From assembly GCA_028554645.1 (NCBI GenBank), contig JAQOOI010000025.1, positions 55,889 through 119,888 of the forward strand: DNA of 64,000 nt. Reading direction: 5' to 3'. The stretch's first letter is position 1. Each line of letters starts with the position of its first letter. This stretch comes from Omphalotus guepiniiformis. Its lineage: Eukaryota > Basidiomycota > Agaricomycetes > Agaricales > Omphalotaceae. This document shows positions 11,768 to 23,414 of this stretch, in pieces. The notes under the pieces were generated by a model that made no database searches, was not told the origin of the DNA, and saw only the letters and a list, made by a program, of their open reading frames with translations. The position numbers and the translations under genes were made by a program.

Positions 11768-12324
11768 ATGTCGACCATTCTCAGACGGGCTGCCTCCGCT
11801 GTAAATATTTTCAGTCGTTTTGCTTCCAGTTTCATCCTATTAATTCTCATATTTTAGGCGCAAAATGCTTCCCGTTCTCGTCTTTTTTCCTCAACTGCAT
11901 CTGCACGAAAAGGTGCGGGTCGAAACTGACATGTCAACCTGGAATTATTGTTCATTCCGAGTACACCCGTAGATCTCGTGCAGGACCTTTACTTGAAGGA
12001 AATCAAGTCGTACAAGCCTGCTGCAGTGGTATGTCGCGGTTATTTGCTTCTGAAGGGTACTTGCTGAAGACAGATATTCAGGCGAAAGATGCACACGTCG
12101 GCGCGGTCAAATCTTTCTCTTCACCCGCTGCCCCGAAGCCTCCTACTCTTCCCTCTGACATTGCTTCCGAATTGGCTGCGTACGATGCCTCGGAACCCAC
12201 CGTTGCCACGCAGGCCGCTGCTACCGAGTCAGCTCCAACCGAGGAGGCCGCCGTCAGTGGTGCCGATGCATTCCTCAGCTTCCTCGAGCAGGATCTCCCC
12301 AAGCCTGAGGCGCACCATCACTAG
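11768..12324 (+). CDS. ATP14: ATP synthase subunit h, mitochondrial
   Basis: Four exons close in frame to 128 residues: 11768-11800, 11858-11912, 11973-12028 and 12082-12324. The presequence MSTILRRAASA continues into SRSRLFSSTASARK. The mature start DLVQDLYLKEIKSYKP matches yeast Atp14 (DVLQDLYLRELK), and an acidic C-terminus ends in a short His run. Subunit h belongs to the peripheral stalk region of fungal F1Fo-ATP synthase on the matrix side. Its divergent neighbour encodes the inhibitor of the same enzyme. Confidence 0.85.
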
Positions 12325-12425
12325 AGTTGAGACAAGACTGGGAGGGCTTTGGTTTTACACACTTAGCCAAAATAGAATGTGATAACCATTGTACTCTGAA
12401 TAAACATGAGTCTGCCTAGGGGAAA

Positions 12426-14323
12426 TTAAAACACCTTTGATGCCATTTCTACATCATGGGTAGCCAAGATCAGCTTGCCCACACCAGCGCCTGTCGGCCG
12501 CCTGATCTCTGGATTCATATTGCGTGGATAGACCACTTTACCTTCCTCACCAGCCCAATCCCAATCAATAATCAATACCGAGCTGAGATCTCGCCTGACC
12601 AAAACATTGATATCGCGAACATCGCCGTGTACAAAACCAGCACCATTCACACGAGTTAGAGCAACCCTCGTCTTCTCTTGAATCAACTCCTTTTCAGCCA
12701 GAGACAGCTTTTGCCGCAGATCCCACGCCGTAGTGTACTCGGCAGAGACATCTTCCATAACAATCATATACCATCCGTAGACCTGGTTAACAGTAATGAG
12801 TTTTGGGGCGGTTCCCATTCCATACGCAGCGCGATGTGCGGCTTCGCAGTAGCGTCGGCTGAACTTAATGATCAGGTCCTTGTTATCTTCCGTGCGTCCA
12901 CGAAAGACCCTCTTGTCCTCTATAATTGCGTCGTACGTGAAGAGACAGCGCAACACTTCCCCTTCTTTGAGGATTTCATAGAAGGTACGGAAAGGGTATT
13001 CAAAAGAGGGGCATAACGCGTCGATTGTATTAACTGACGAGTAGAACTCTCCAAGATCAACGAGGGCTTTGCGCAGTGAAGCGATCATACGTTCACCAGC
13101 TACAAGCTCTTCATCGTTGGTTGAGTGTACATGGAAAGGGACGCAGGCAAGGTGCTCTACGACGGGATGAAAAGTGAACACTGCGGCGGCAACACACATA
13201 TATGGCCCTGGGTGGAAGTGTTAGATATAGAGCATGTTCAAATCAGAAAATACACACCAAAATGTACCAGAATTATCGCAGGAAATTTCAGACATTTGAC
13301 TTGATCTGCAGTCAATTTGTCCGAATCAAGAAGAACTCGAACTTGCTCCAAGTAATAACGAACAGCTTCGTAGTAAGGGTCTCCGCCACCTTTTCCAATC
13401 TCGTTCTTGATTACCTGTATATAGTAGAGGAAATCGAGGCCTTTGAGGGCTTTACGAAGATCGCCGTCAGTGCAATAACTGCCTATACGACCTGGACGAA
13501 GGTCCTGTGGAACAATGTTGTGGTCCTTCAAGAGCTCGATAAGTATTTCTTGACGTTCGCTTTCCGAGCTGAAGATAGCGCTTAATTCTAACCGAAGGTC
13601 TTGAAAAGCTGCGATATCTTCGGCAGACGCAGTGATCGTCTTGAGATCGTGACGAAACTTAGCAAGTATATTGTCTAGCAACGACGGCGGAATTCTCTGC
13701 TCGCGATGCAGCGGGCGCCCACAAAAGATAGCGCTGATGTCTTCGCGTTGGGTTCTAATGAAATTGGAGGTCGTGGCTTCGGAGGAAGGTGCTTTAGCAG
13801 GATTTCTTTCCAAAAATCCCTGGCGCTGTTGTCTAATGGGCAGCTTGCCACCACTGTCCTCCTCCGCCTCAAGTGCCGGTTCTGAAACCGTGAAAACAAT
13901 TAGTGAAGGGGCTCAACTAACAAGCGAGCTAAACGCACTAGCAGTGTACGAGGGAAGTTGTATCACGATGTACGCCTTATTGTCCATAGGCACCGTAACG
14001 AAGTCTCCATCGGACGCACGGGCGTCATCTTGCGTGAATTTCTTGTTCTTACGGAGTTTCTGCCAACCATCGCTGTTAAAAGCCGCAGACGGGGCTTCAT
14101 CTGGAAGCGCGGTTTGAGACTTCCACACGGTAAGGTGATTGGTGTCAACGCAATCGAGCGTTCTGGCATAGTTGACCTTGATCTTGCGCAGAAAGTTAGC
14201 GACAGACTCTCCTTCGGGGACTAGAACACCGTCGAGATCGCCGAGGGGGGAGAAGCAGTGGTCGGCGAAGAAAAACCAGACTTCTGATACGCTGGATCTG
14301 TTGCGGTCGTTGTCGATGTTCAT
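12426..14323 (-). CDS. Crinkler-like protein with atypical kinase domain
   Basis: Three exons close in frame to 596 residues: 13939-14323, 13258-13881 and 12426-13207. Residues 1-125 resemble the ubiquitin-like header of Crinkler (CRN) proteins, with SVANFLRKIKVNY and HLTVWKSQ near its end. A helical middle region follows (about 150-330). The C-terminal 260 residues look like the kinase/APH-like domain common in Agaricomycete CRN-type proteins: IIKFSRRYCEAAH, VHGDVRDINVLV (catalytic loop) and IIDWDWAGEEGKVVYP (metal-binding Asp), then RRPTGAG and THDVEM. CRN proteins are modular nuclear effectors in oomycetes and chytrids; in saprotrophic or symbiotic fungi their role is unclear, perhaps conflict or self-defence. 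No signal peptide. Family assignment is from remembered motifs. Confidence 0.65.
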
Positions 14324-14976
14324 GAATATCTATGACGAAGAAAAACATTTGAAATGCTGAAACAGAAAGCTGAAGCAACTTTGAAGAACTGAAAGACATC
14401 AATTCGAGCAATCCCCGTTCAAGCCATGTGCATGTGCAAGTATCGAAACAGGAATAGAGTGTGGGGTAGGATGTCTTGAATAAGTTTCTCGAAGAGCGTG
14501 TAATTGTAATTGTCGCGACTCCTTCTCTCTTACCTCCACGACGCGTTTCGTCCTCACTTTTCTCGCCCTTTCTTTAGTGACAGTGTTATGCAGGCCTCTA
14601 AGATATCTTGTGGCTGCTCAAGGTGTCCTGGATTGTTGATTAAATATGATGCTGTTGAGTGAATACATCGCCCCGTCTACCTTGTCTATGTATAGAAACG
14701 AGCATGCCGACAAAAAGTAAAAAACCTCCTCTATTTTCCTTTCTAAACTATGATACTAAATAGCTATGCTATCGGATACAGTGAGTAGTAGTAGTAAATG
14801 CTAATGCAGCGGAACTATGAGTAACGACGATCAATAAGATATGGCCTTTGGATAGGATAGCAGGGTGAATGCATGATGAAGAGAATGAGGAGGGAAGCCC
14901 GTAAGCAAAATTGTGATATGATACTGTGGACAGACGTGAACGAGCATGGTTTCAAAGGCTGAAAGGATTGCAGGAT
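14324..14976. other. Intergenic region
   Basis: About 650 bp between the start of the Crinkler-like gene and the end of the mitochondrial RNA polymerase gene. No credible open frame; it should hold the Crinkler-like promoter and the polymerase 3' UTR. Confidence 0.5.
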
Positions 14977-17900
14977 CTATGAGAAAAAGTATTGCGACGC
15001 CTTGATGGCCTCTACTTTGAAATCTCCTTTCTTCGGTAATGGCGGTATCAAGTCCGTCAAGTTCACAAACTTGCCCAATAACTGTATATCAAGCTTTTGT
15101 GCCTCCTGTTTCTTCAGTCGCGCAGCTTTAGCGCGAGAGGACTCCCACATTTCGTCATCGTCATCCTCCTCTTCTTCCTCCTGCTCGCTCGCGCTTGGCG
15201 TCGAGGGCGAAGAATCAGAAGACTCCAAGTCCGCTAACAATGCCTTCAGGTCAGGCGAATCGGCATTATGGATACTTGAACTCTCCGTCTCAGAGATTTT
15301 CACCAAGCTACCTATAGAGGACAGATACTTGGCTTGTTCTGGCGTGGCAATAATTCGAGTACCAGCTTCAAGAAGAGCCTTGTTCATAACTCCGCTGCGG
15401 AGCTGAGCAAGAGGAATCTTGTAGCCCATGTAGCGTTGCTTGAACTAAGATGTCCAAGAATCATTTGAGTAAAACAGCGCTATTAGATCACAGGACATTT
15501 CTTACCTCTTCGTGCAACTTGGCAAGCACATCAGAGGAATGCAAAGCAATGAAGGTGTCTCGGATGATGCCAGACATCTCGTCAATGCTCGAAGCGTGAG
15601 TCCAGTACGAATCATGCACAGCGGCAAAGGTCAGTCCTTGAGTCTACGAAGAACACCAAGATAATCAGCGTTGGATCATGGCGGCAGAAACAACACTTAC
15701 TCGACATTCCAGTGCAGTGAGCATCATATGGGTGGCGTCTAGACTGTGAATGAAGTTAGGGGGGAATGCTGTGGCCTGCTTCATTGAGTTGACTAAGAAA
15801 ACATTGTCAGAGTCTTGCATCATTCAACCAAGAGGGAAAATCATATGCCAACCTTCAGCAGGAGAGTTCGGGTCCGAGATATAAACCGTCTGCATGGCAG
15901 TCATGATCTGCTTTCTCTTGGGTTTCCTATACGGTTGTACAATTGGTAACCCAAGCGGTGTCGTCCAAACAACCGAAGTCATTTGCTCCTTCTTCAAAAA
16001 GTCTGCCGGAAGTTCTCTTTTCTTCGAGTTACGCTTATTACGTCCACGGTATTCGGCGAGCGCTTCGGGTATGCGTTCTTCGGGAATGGCTTTAGCAATA
16101 AGACGAGCGCAAAGGTTGAGCCAGATTTGAATATCTTTGGCGCCAGTGAATAGATCTCCAATACAGGTCAATACCTGACCAAGGTGGAAAGTCAATGATA
16201 GCGATGCGACGAGGATAACTTCCTTGAACATACCACTTTTGCAAGGTAGGTAGAAGCTCCCCAGACCTCTTCCTCAGGGAACTGCTTTGTCAATTTGATC
16301 TGCCTTTCAATTTGCTCACGAGCGCCAATGAACGTAACTCCGTACACAGTTGTCATGACCTAAGTGAAGTTGGTAAATAAAGACGATGTATACAGTGTTC
16401 GCTAAATCTCACCGTCTGTTTAACCATCTTCCTAGAGATCTTGCCTTTGAGCATAACAGCATACTTCTCACCCTTCTCGGCGTCCTTAGCCAATATTTGT
16501 TCCGCCATATTCCCGACATAGGTGTACACGTCTGAAGGACGTTCACCGGCGCTCAGATTGACCTGTTGAGCGCCACGAGAGTCACCTCCTAGAGCGGCGT
16601 AGTGCTGGAGACCATTGCAAGTACCGTCTTGATGGACCGGGAGACAAGAGTTGTATTCGAGAGGGTTTTCGGACGTCAAAGCAGCATGGAGCTCCATACA
16701 AGCACCGAGACATTGCCAAGGGTCGTCAGCCTTTGTCCACCATCGACGTCCCTAGAGATTGAAATCGTAGTCAGACAGAGCTGAAAGCATCGTATCAAGC
16801 TGAACAACTTACCCCTAATGGATTGAGGGCGCTGTCGTAGATATCATCCAAGCGATCCATCACGAATTGTACACGTTCATCGAAGTTTGCTTTGTCAAAA
16901 CCGTACAGATTTGCCAAATGAATCTTAAGCCATCGCAATCCCCGCTCGCCTAACGGCTTAGAGTCTGCGAAGATAAGGAGCCCACGACTGAGATCGTCTC
17001 CGATATGATTCAAATGGGGGGGAATAGGGTAGGCTCGACCACGGAAATCAATATTGTGCGGGAAATAGATTGTATCACCAAGGAACTGTATCAGCCAATT
17101 TCGTGAGCACTCGCTGCGACAAACGATTTGAATGCTATAAAATGAGCTCACTGTTCTAGCAATTTCAATCTTGTAGTTGACGTTACACCTATCCGAATGA
17201 TTGTTCGCCTTGCCCTGTGTCCATGCCTTCATCCTCTGCAGATAAACAGAACGCATCTTTACATCGGCATTCTCGTGAGCCTGAGGTTCTGGCTCGTCAT
17301 AAACAACAGGGGGTAGTTTGCCTAATCGTTCGCCAGAGTTCCATACTTCTAGGACGACATCGAATACCTTGCGGTTGATCTGCCAGGGTGTACTGCCCAA
17401 CACGTCGAGACCTGCATACACAAGCTCAACGTTACCCAAATCGGAGGCGTGATGAAGATAGCTCTGTTGTTCGATAGACTCCTTGAAACGCATAGCCGAT
17501 ACTAGACACTCAACCGTTTAAGTAAGAATAGGAATTTTACAATTCTTTAACATACCGCGATTGTAAATGTATCCTCCTTGATTATGACTCAACCAGGGTT
17601 TGGGCCTTACGAGCATGGGCAGGTGACGAGGATGAAGGGTATCGCGAACGCTGTCATTGGCGAGACGTTCCGAAACTGCGGGATTCAGCCGGATGACACC
17701 AAGTTTTTGACCTCGGTTGTGCTCGTAACAATGGTGGAAAGCAGGCTGAACTTCGGTGCTGAATAAAGCAGCAATTTAGCAATGATATACAGACACCGGG
17801 AAGGAGACATACACAAGTTCATTTGTCACTTTGTGCGTCGCAGTCCTCGTCACTGTCGCAACGTCCATCAAACACTCTACCAGGATACCCCCAATTTTCG

Positions 17901-19619
17901 CTCTAGTAGCTTGTGTCCAATTTGCCGTCCACGCTTCCCCATCAGACATATGCTTCGCCGCCACAATTCGCCTCTCCTGCAAGCTGTTATAACCCATGTT
18001 TGAGAAGTAACCACTTTCCCCCACGCGACCTGTCGTAGGAAAATTGATGTTATTCCTTTTACACATCTGAGCCTTATACTCCATCTCAACCGCCTTCCCC
18101 ACAGATATTAATGCCCGTGTCGTTTTCATTCCCTCTGACACCCCTCCAGAGCCTTGTAAGCGCATGATCTCGAGAATTGTGATGAGAGACAATCGTTCGG
18201 GATTAACAAGTGAGAGGTATGGAGAGAGCATTTGCAGCGCAGGCTTATCATCAACCTTCTCTATATGCGAGATGTTTTTAATCTCTTCTGCAAGCCGAGC
18301 CTGAAGTTTCGTGTGCCAGTCCCACATCCACCGCCGCAAATCCGGCTGTCGCAGAGCGCCGTTATCTAGACCAAGTTGATCAAAGATATCGGCTTCGTGC
18401 TTGAGTCGTTCAACAGCGACGTCATATACCGACTCTTCGAGAAGCTTTTGTCGCGCAGCAATGTCCTCAGGAAGAACTCGTCGAGCAAAGCACACTTGTG
18501 CGAGATGCTTCCGAAGATTATCGAGATTGAACGGGACTTCATACTCAGGCTCTTCCTCCCCTTCCTCTTCGGCCGCCTCGTCAGTTTCCTGGCCAGGTTC
18601 TGGAGCAACTTTTTTCTAGAAAACACGTGAACGGGTGTAATAAAGTATGAACATGGAAAACATACCTTTTGACGAAGCACAGGCTTGACTTCCGGGACAT
18701 CAGCAAGGACGTCCTCGTAATGTGCACCAATAGCTTCCGTCTGACCGAGCTGGTTGACAATATGAGACAGATTGAGATCTACTGCTGCCTTTGACAACAC
18801 TTTTATTATTTGGGCGGCTTCCTTAGAGTCGGTGAAGACACGGTCGGCAATTACGGTTTCAATGGGGATTTGACGTTCAGTGATGGAAGTAAGCAGAGTA
18901 GTAGGTGGAACAGAGCCGCAGTCGTTAACGGGGTTGAGAGAATCGGGACCAAACCTGTACAACATATCAACAACATACCCAAAAGGCCAAAGATAGTGGT
19001 CGTACCGATACCATGCTACCAGCATATTAGCATATGTTCCAGCTGTAGGAAGTATCCGTTCCCGTTCTGCTTCCAGATCCTCATACAGTTCCCATGCGCA
19101 CTCGATCCAGTACCCTCGGTTGTCAGCCCTCGAAGAAGCCATATTAATGTAAGCCTCTAAAAACGCATTGTATATCCGCGTCTCCAGCACAGGGTTTCCA
19201 GCCTTGTCACGCAAACGGTCAAAGATGCCTTTAGCACGAGGAACGTCGTAAAGATTGTGAAGACAGGCATCCATGACCGCAAGTAAATCCTTCGTAGCAG
19301 AATTCGTGAACCATTGTCGATTTACTTCCGACGAGCTCTTTTCCGGACGAGGCGTAGGAATGAATGTAAATTTTGGCGAACTATTAAGAAAGCCTTCCAT
19401 TTCGTGCAAATACGACGAGGAAGCGTTTTCTGAAGCATTATTCGTCGAATGACTTGGTAAGAACGAAGGATAGTGTGACTGAGGAACCTGCTGAGCAGTT
19501 GCGAGAGCAGGAGCTTTAGCTTTGCGTGAAGGAGTGGAATAAAGTCGAGCAGGCCGTGGCAAACTTTGACGAGACGACAGCAAAGTCGTCTCAAGCCTTC
19601 TAGCTGCCCGAGGAATCAT
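14977..19619 (-). CDS. RPO41: Mitochondrial DNA-directed RNA polymerase
   Basis: A single-subunit T7-type polymerase of roughly 1,300 residues in about ten exons. It starts with a mitochondrial presequence ([18 protein letters not shown]). A PPR-like helical N-terminal domain is followed by the polymerase core. Core motifs include [32 protein letters not shown] (palm, first catalytic Asp), [16 protein letters not shown] (O-helix Arg, Lys, Tyr) and HDSYWTH (second catalytic Asp). It ends in YFFS, equivalent to the C-terminal foot of T7 polymerase. An acidic insertion ([10 protein letters not shown]) lies shortly before the C-terminus. It transcribes mitochondrial DNA. It is divergent from the F-box gene with 215 bp between starts. 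Confidence 0.93.
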
Positions 19620-19834
19620 CTTTTTCTACTTTTGTCGTCGTTGACGATGGCCGTTGGAGAGAAAATTGGTCGACCCTTTGAGCTTACAAAATTTGGGAAT
19701 TGCCAATTTGTCACGAGACTGTAAAATTAAAAATATCGTGACCTGAATCAGACTCAGCCCAGGCCAGTATCATAATCTCAGACTTCAGTAACGGAATTCA
19801 CCCTCAATATTCAAACTGATCTCAAAGCTCTGCC

Positions 19835-21415
19835 ATGTCCACAATACAGGTAGACGGCGATATCACGGATGCTCTCATAGCGAAACTCGCATCCAACTTG
19901 ATGCCGGAGCTTCGCAGCTGCAGTTTCTCTGGAATTCCAAACGCTGAGCTCCAGCCTCGCTTGAACATCATCTCTAAGAAGCAAAACAGACTTGCCGAAG
20001 AAATACGAGCACACGCAGCCGAAATCAGCAGACATCAGGCTGCAATCATTGTCCTAGAAAATAAGAAGAAAGGCTTGGAAAGTTACTCAACAGCCTGTCG
20101 ATCGCTGGCGAGTCCTATTCGTCGTCTCCCCTTGGAACTTTTGAGGGAAATATTTATTCTCCTTTGCGACTCAGTCGTTTTTCCCATGTACGGGCGACCC
20201 TTCCCAGCATTGACGCTAGCTGCGGTATGCTTTGCTTGGAGGAACCTAGCGTTATCCACATCGCGGCTTTGGACTCGACTTTACATTTCGACCTCAGAAA
20301 CAGAATACTTGACACGTGCAGAATCACGGTTAAATCTGGCATTGGAACATTCGAAAAACGAGCCATTGGATGTCACTATTCGTGTCAGTTTTTCACAAAG
20401 CTCGTCAATGACTTCAATTCTACTGTCTATTGCTCATCATTCCTATCGCTGGAAACGTCTTGACCTGACGCTTCCAGATTTGTTATTTAATGTCTTGAAT
20501 TCCTCCTTGCGAGATCTTCCTTTACTCGAAAATCTGGTTCTCCGTTCACATCCACCGCCTTTGGACTTGGTTCATATTGCACCGAAACTTCGCCATCTGA
20601 CCCTGACTCATGCACCATTCGCTCTTCTCAAGCTTCCATGGGACCAGATTTCGACATTGGATATTGAGACAAAATTCTTTTCCGAGATACTGGCCGGTGT
20701 AGACCTCTGTCCCAACCTTCAAAGGTTTTGCATCAATGGATCGATATCTCAAGGAGTGGCTCATATGCCTCCCATAAATCACACTATGCAATCACTCACG
20801 TTCAAGGATCTGCACTACAGCTTTGACTCCCTCGAACTTGCGCTCAGCTCTTTGACGCTTCCGCGATTAACCCAACTCTCTATATCAACCACGGAATGCA
20901 GCTCCTACCGCTGGAGAGATACGCATAACTGCGTTGTAGAAAGTTTTCTACAGCGTTCATCGTGCACGATCACGTCACTGACATTCGACTATATTGACAT
21001 CTCGAATCACAAACTCATCTCTCTTCTCCTACTTTTACCATCCGTTGAGGAGCTCTTCATTGCGCAGGAAGGCGAAACCAGTGATGACTATGACGACGAC
21101 ACGGATTTGCTCCTCACTTCCCTTCAATCTATACGGGAGTCAGACTGTTTCGCACGACCCTTATTGCCAAAGTTGCAAAAAATTGAGTTGCAATGGACCG
21201 AAGATCGTACACCCAGCTGCGAAGCTATCATTGACTTCGTGAAATCTCGCTGGCTTCCTGATCTCGCGCACGCTTCTGACATTGGTGTTGATTGCCTCAA
21301 GTCAGGTTCCTTCCATTTTCTTGACGAGGACGTTGACTACGATTTCTCTCCCCTGATGTGTTTGCGGGATGCGGGATTGAAACTCACTATTACCGGAACC
21401 GTAGCTACTATGTAA
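19835..21415 (+). CDS. F-box-like protein
   Basis: A single-exon gene of 526 residues. Residues 45-85 form a coiled-coil segment (RLAEEIRAHAAEISRHQAAI), followed near 90-115 by an F-box-like motif (SPIRRLPLELLREIF). The rest is Leu-rich and resembles the degenerate LRR folds of the large Agaricomycete F-box family (repeated LPRLTQLSIS and LPSVEELFI elements). An acidic patch (SDDYDDDTD) lies near 415. Such proteins are candidate substrate receptors for SCF ubiquitin ligases; target unknown. The lack of introns is common in this family. Confidence 0.8.
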   Translation: MSTIQVDGDITDALIAKLASNLMPELRSCSFSGIPNAELQPRLNIISKKQNRLAEEIRAHAAEISRHQAAIIVLENKKKGLESYSTACRSLASPIRRLPLELLREIFILLCDSVVFPMYGRPFPALTLAAVCFAWRNLALSTSRLWTRLYISTSETEYLTRAESRLNLALEHSKNEPLDVTIRVSFSQSSSMTSILLSIAHHSYRWKRLDLTLPDLLFNVLNSSLRDLPLLENLVLRSHPPPLDLVHIAPKLRHLTLTHAPFALLKLPWDQISTLDIETKFFSEILAGVDLCPNLQRFCINGSISQGVAHMPPINHTMQSLTFKDLHYSFDSLELALSSLTLPRLTQLSISTTECSSYRWRDTHNCVVESFLQRSSCTITSLTFDYIDISNHKLISLLLLLPSVEELFIAQEGETSDDYDDDTDLLLTSLQSIRESDCFARPLLPKLQKIELQWTEDRTPSCEAIIDFVKSRWLPDLAHASDIGVDCLKSGSFHFLDEDVDYDFSPLMCLRDAGLKLTITGTVATM

Positions 21416-21674
21416 GCAGTAGACCTGAGGCGGTGAATTGAAGCAGTCTTCCATGTGCGTCTGGTTTCGGTGGTGTTTCTCTCACTGTTGCAGATTTCCA
21501 TTCGATAATTGTCTCTTTTGGTACTAGTGACCACCCATCTTTTCAACGCTCCAAAGGAGACCAATGGCCGTAGTCAGTAACCACCGCTTTGACCTGACGT
21601 CATGCAGGACTCCGAGTATTTTTCGCAGCTACCCCACACTGACGCGCTATGACGTTCGGCTACTCACAGAGACA

Positions 21675-21682
21675 TATAAATA
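21675..21682 (+). promoter_or_regulatory. TATA box upstream of the CsbD-like gene
   Basis: TATAAATA lies 42-49 nt upstream of the ATG at 21724, a position that fits a fungal core promoter and a short 5' UTR. A strong TATA box suits a stress-inducible gene. Confidence 0.55.
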
Positions 21683-21723
21683 CGGGTCTCTTCCATCTAG
21701 ATATCATTACTATCTCGAACACA

Positions 21724-22294
21724 ATGTCTTCTCAAATTAACAATACTACTGCTCCTGGCCTTCGACCAGAACATCACGTCCATCAGTCTTCGGATCCTCT
21801 TCCAGGCAGTCGTGGTATCAACGCTATTGATTACAGCGCTGACACGATGGAGCAGACCCCATCGACCTGGGATCAGAATCAGGAACAGAAATTCAGTGCG
21901 GCGCAGGGATTACAGAGCCAACCAGACTCTGGCAGGAACGCATTCAATTCTGATCGCCCGTTGAACGTTGAGCCTACGCCTGCTGGTTAGTTAGTATTTG
22001 GTACTCCATCGTCTCTATACTCAATCTGAATGCTACAGGTGGTGTCGCTATAGGTGGTGACGCTGATCTTCCTGAAGGTCATGCCTCGACTATGGATAAA
22101 CTTGTTGGAAAGACTCAAAAGGTATATTTGTCCTGCTTACATCAAGACCTAATCGAAGATATTGATTAGTGGTCATACATTCATAGGTTGTTGGAAAGTA
22201 CGCACACAAACCCGAACTTCATGAGAAGGGTGAACTTAGAGAGTCGGGTGGCAAAGCCGCCGTGACTGGCGATGCTCGTGCACCTCATGATTGA
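21724..22294 (+). CDS. CsbD-like stress-response protein
   Basis: Three exons close in frame to 150 residues: 21724-21985, 22039-22121 and 22187-22294. The protein is hydrophilic and rich in Gln, Asp, Gly and Pro, so probably largely disordered. The C-terminal part has the CsbD-like pattern MDKLVGKTQKVVGKY followed by ELHEKGELRESGG. CsbD-like proteins in bacteria and fungi are induced by stress, with no known catalytic activity. The preceding TATA box supports inducible expression. Confidence 0.75.
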
Positions 22295-22711
22295 TCCTTC
22301 TGGCATTGTTGCACAGCTTAGAAGCAATGGACTAGTATATCCTTAGATTTTAGTAATACAATGTAAACCACATTTACTTCTGTTTTATCGCTAAGTGATA
22401 CATACGGTATTTAAAGGCGCATCAATGCCGCGCTGCGCCGCCCGCCATCACACATGATGTGATACGTATTGAGCCCGCGTAACATGTGATGAGAACTTTT
22501 TCGTTTACTGATTCGTTGCCGCAAACAACAGTCAATTTCATTCCTTGCACCGGAACCACTATCTTCTCCCAGTTCCAGTTTTGCGTTTGCTCGCGAATCC
22601 GTTTGCTCATCTACGTTTCAGATTGTTTGTCTTCGGTGAATCCGAGTTTGTTTCACATTGTGCGGTGGTCCTTGATCTCAGTACACGAAGGAGTCCTCAA
22701 CGCGTCGCGTG

Positions 22712-22767
22712 GTAAGTCATAGATATCGCTCCTGAAACGCGTTATTTTGAATTTCTTTTGCTTTTAG
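22712..22767 (+). other. Putative 5' UTR intron of the H2A.Z gene
   Basis: GTAAGT at 22712 and a pyrimidine-rich acceptor ending TTTTAG at 22767 bound a 56-nt segment, the usual intron size here, 82 nt before the ATG at 22850. No coding frame passes through it. An inverted repeat (ATCACA, 5 nt, TGTGAT) lies further upstream near 22447-22463. Confidence 0.4.
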
Positions 22768-22849
22768 TTATAGACCTCTTGCCTCCAACAGTTACTTGCA
22801 CGCTTCAAAGCACGGTCATTCTCTTTGTATCTGAATTGGCTCAGAGACG

Positions 22850-23414
22850 ATGGCACCTGCATCTAAGACAGGCGGCAAATCTAAGGCTGGTGGCGCGACT
22901 GCAGCGGGAGCAGCTGGCACAGGCGGTAATGCAAACCAGCAACGATCAATCATGACGAGAAGTCAGAGGGCGGGATTGCAGGTGAGCTCCTACCGGTGTT
23001 GCTCGTTACGGTGGCGGACTAATTTCATATTCAAGTTTCCTGTCGGTCGTATTCACAGATATTTGAAGCAACGAACGCAGCATAACGTGCGTATCGGTGC
23101 CAAAGCTGCCGTATACACATCGGCTATATTGGAGTATCTGACGGCGGAGGTGTTAGAACTTGCTGGTATGTTTCAAAGTCGAAGTCAAGCAGCAAATGAA
23201 TGTTTGACGGTCTACTTCAGGCAATGCTTCGAAAGACTTGCGTGTTAAGCGAATAACCCCTCGTCATTTGCAACTCGCTATCCGTGGGGACGAAGAGTTG
23301 GATACACTTGTACGGGCTACGATTGCCGGCGGAGGTGTATTGCCGTTCATTCACAAGAGTTTAACGGGTAGTGCGAAGGTGGTACCGAAGAAGGACAATA
23401 TACCAGTGGCTTGA
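22850..23414 (+). CDS. HTZ1: Histone variant H2A.Z
   Basis: Three exons close in frame to 151 residues: 22850-22981, 23036-23165 and 23221-23414. The tail is Gly/Ala/Lys-rich ([10 protein letters not shown]). The histone fold starts at [18 protein letters not shown] and continues with [20 protein letters not shown]. The C-terminal docking region reads [20 protein letters not shown], then [13 protein letters not shown], the extended acidic patch and GGGVLP signature that separate H2A.Z from canonical H2A. It is placed in promoter nucleosomes by SWR1-type remodellers. An Ala/Gly-rich insertion makes the tail longer than usual. Confidence 0.92.
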
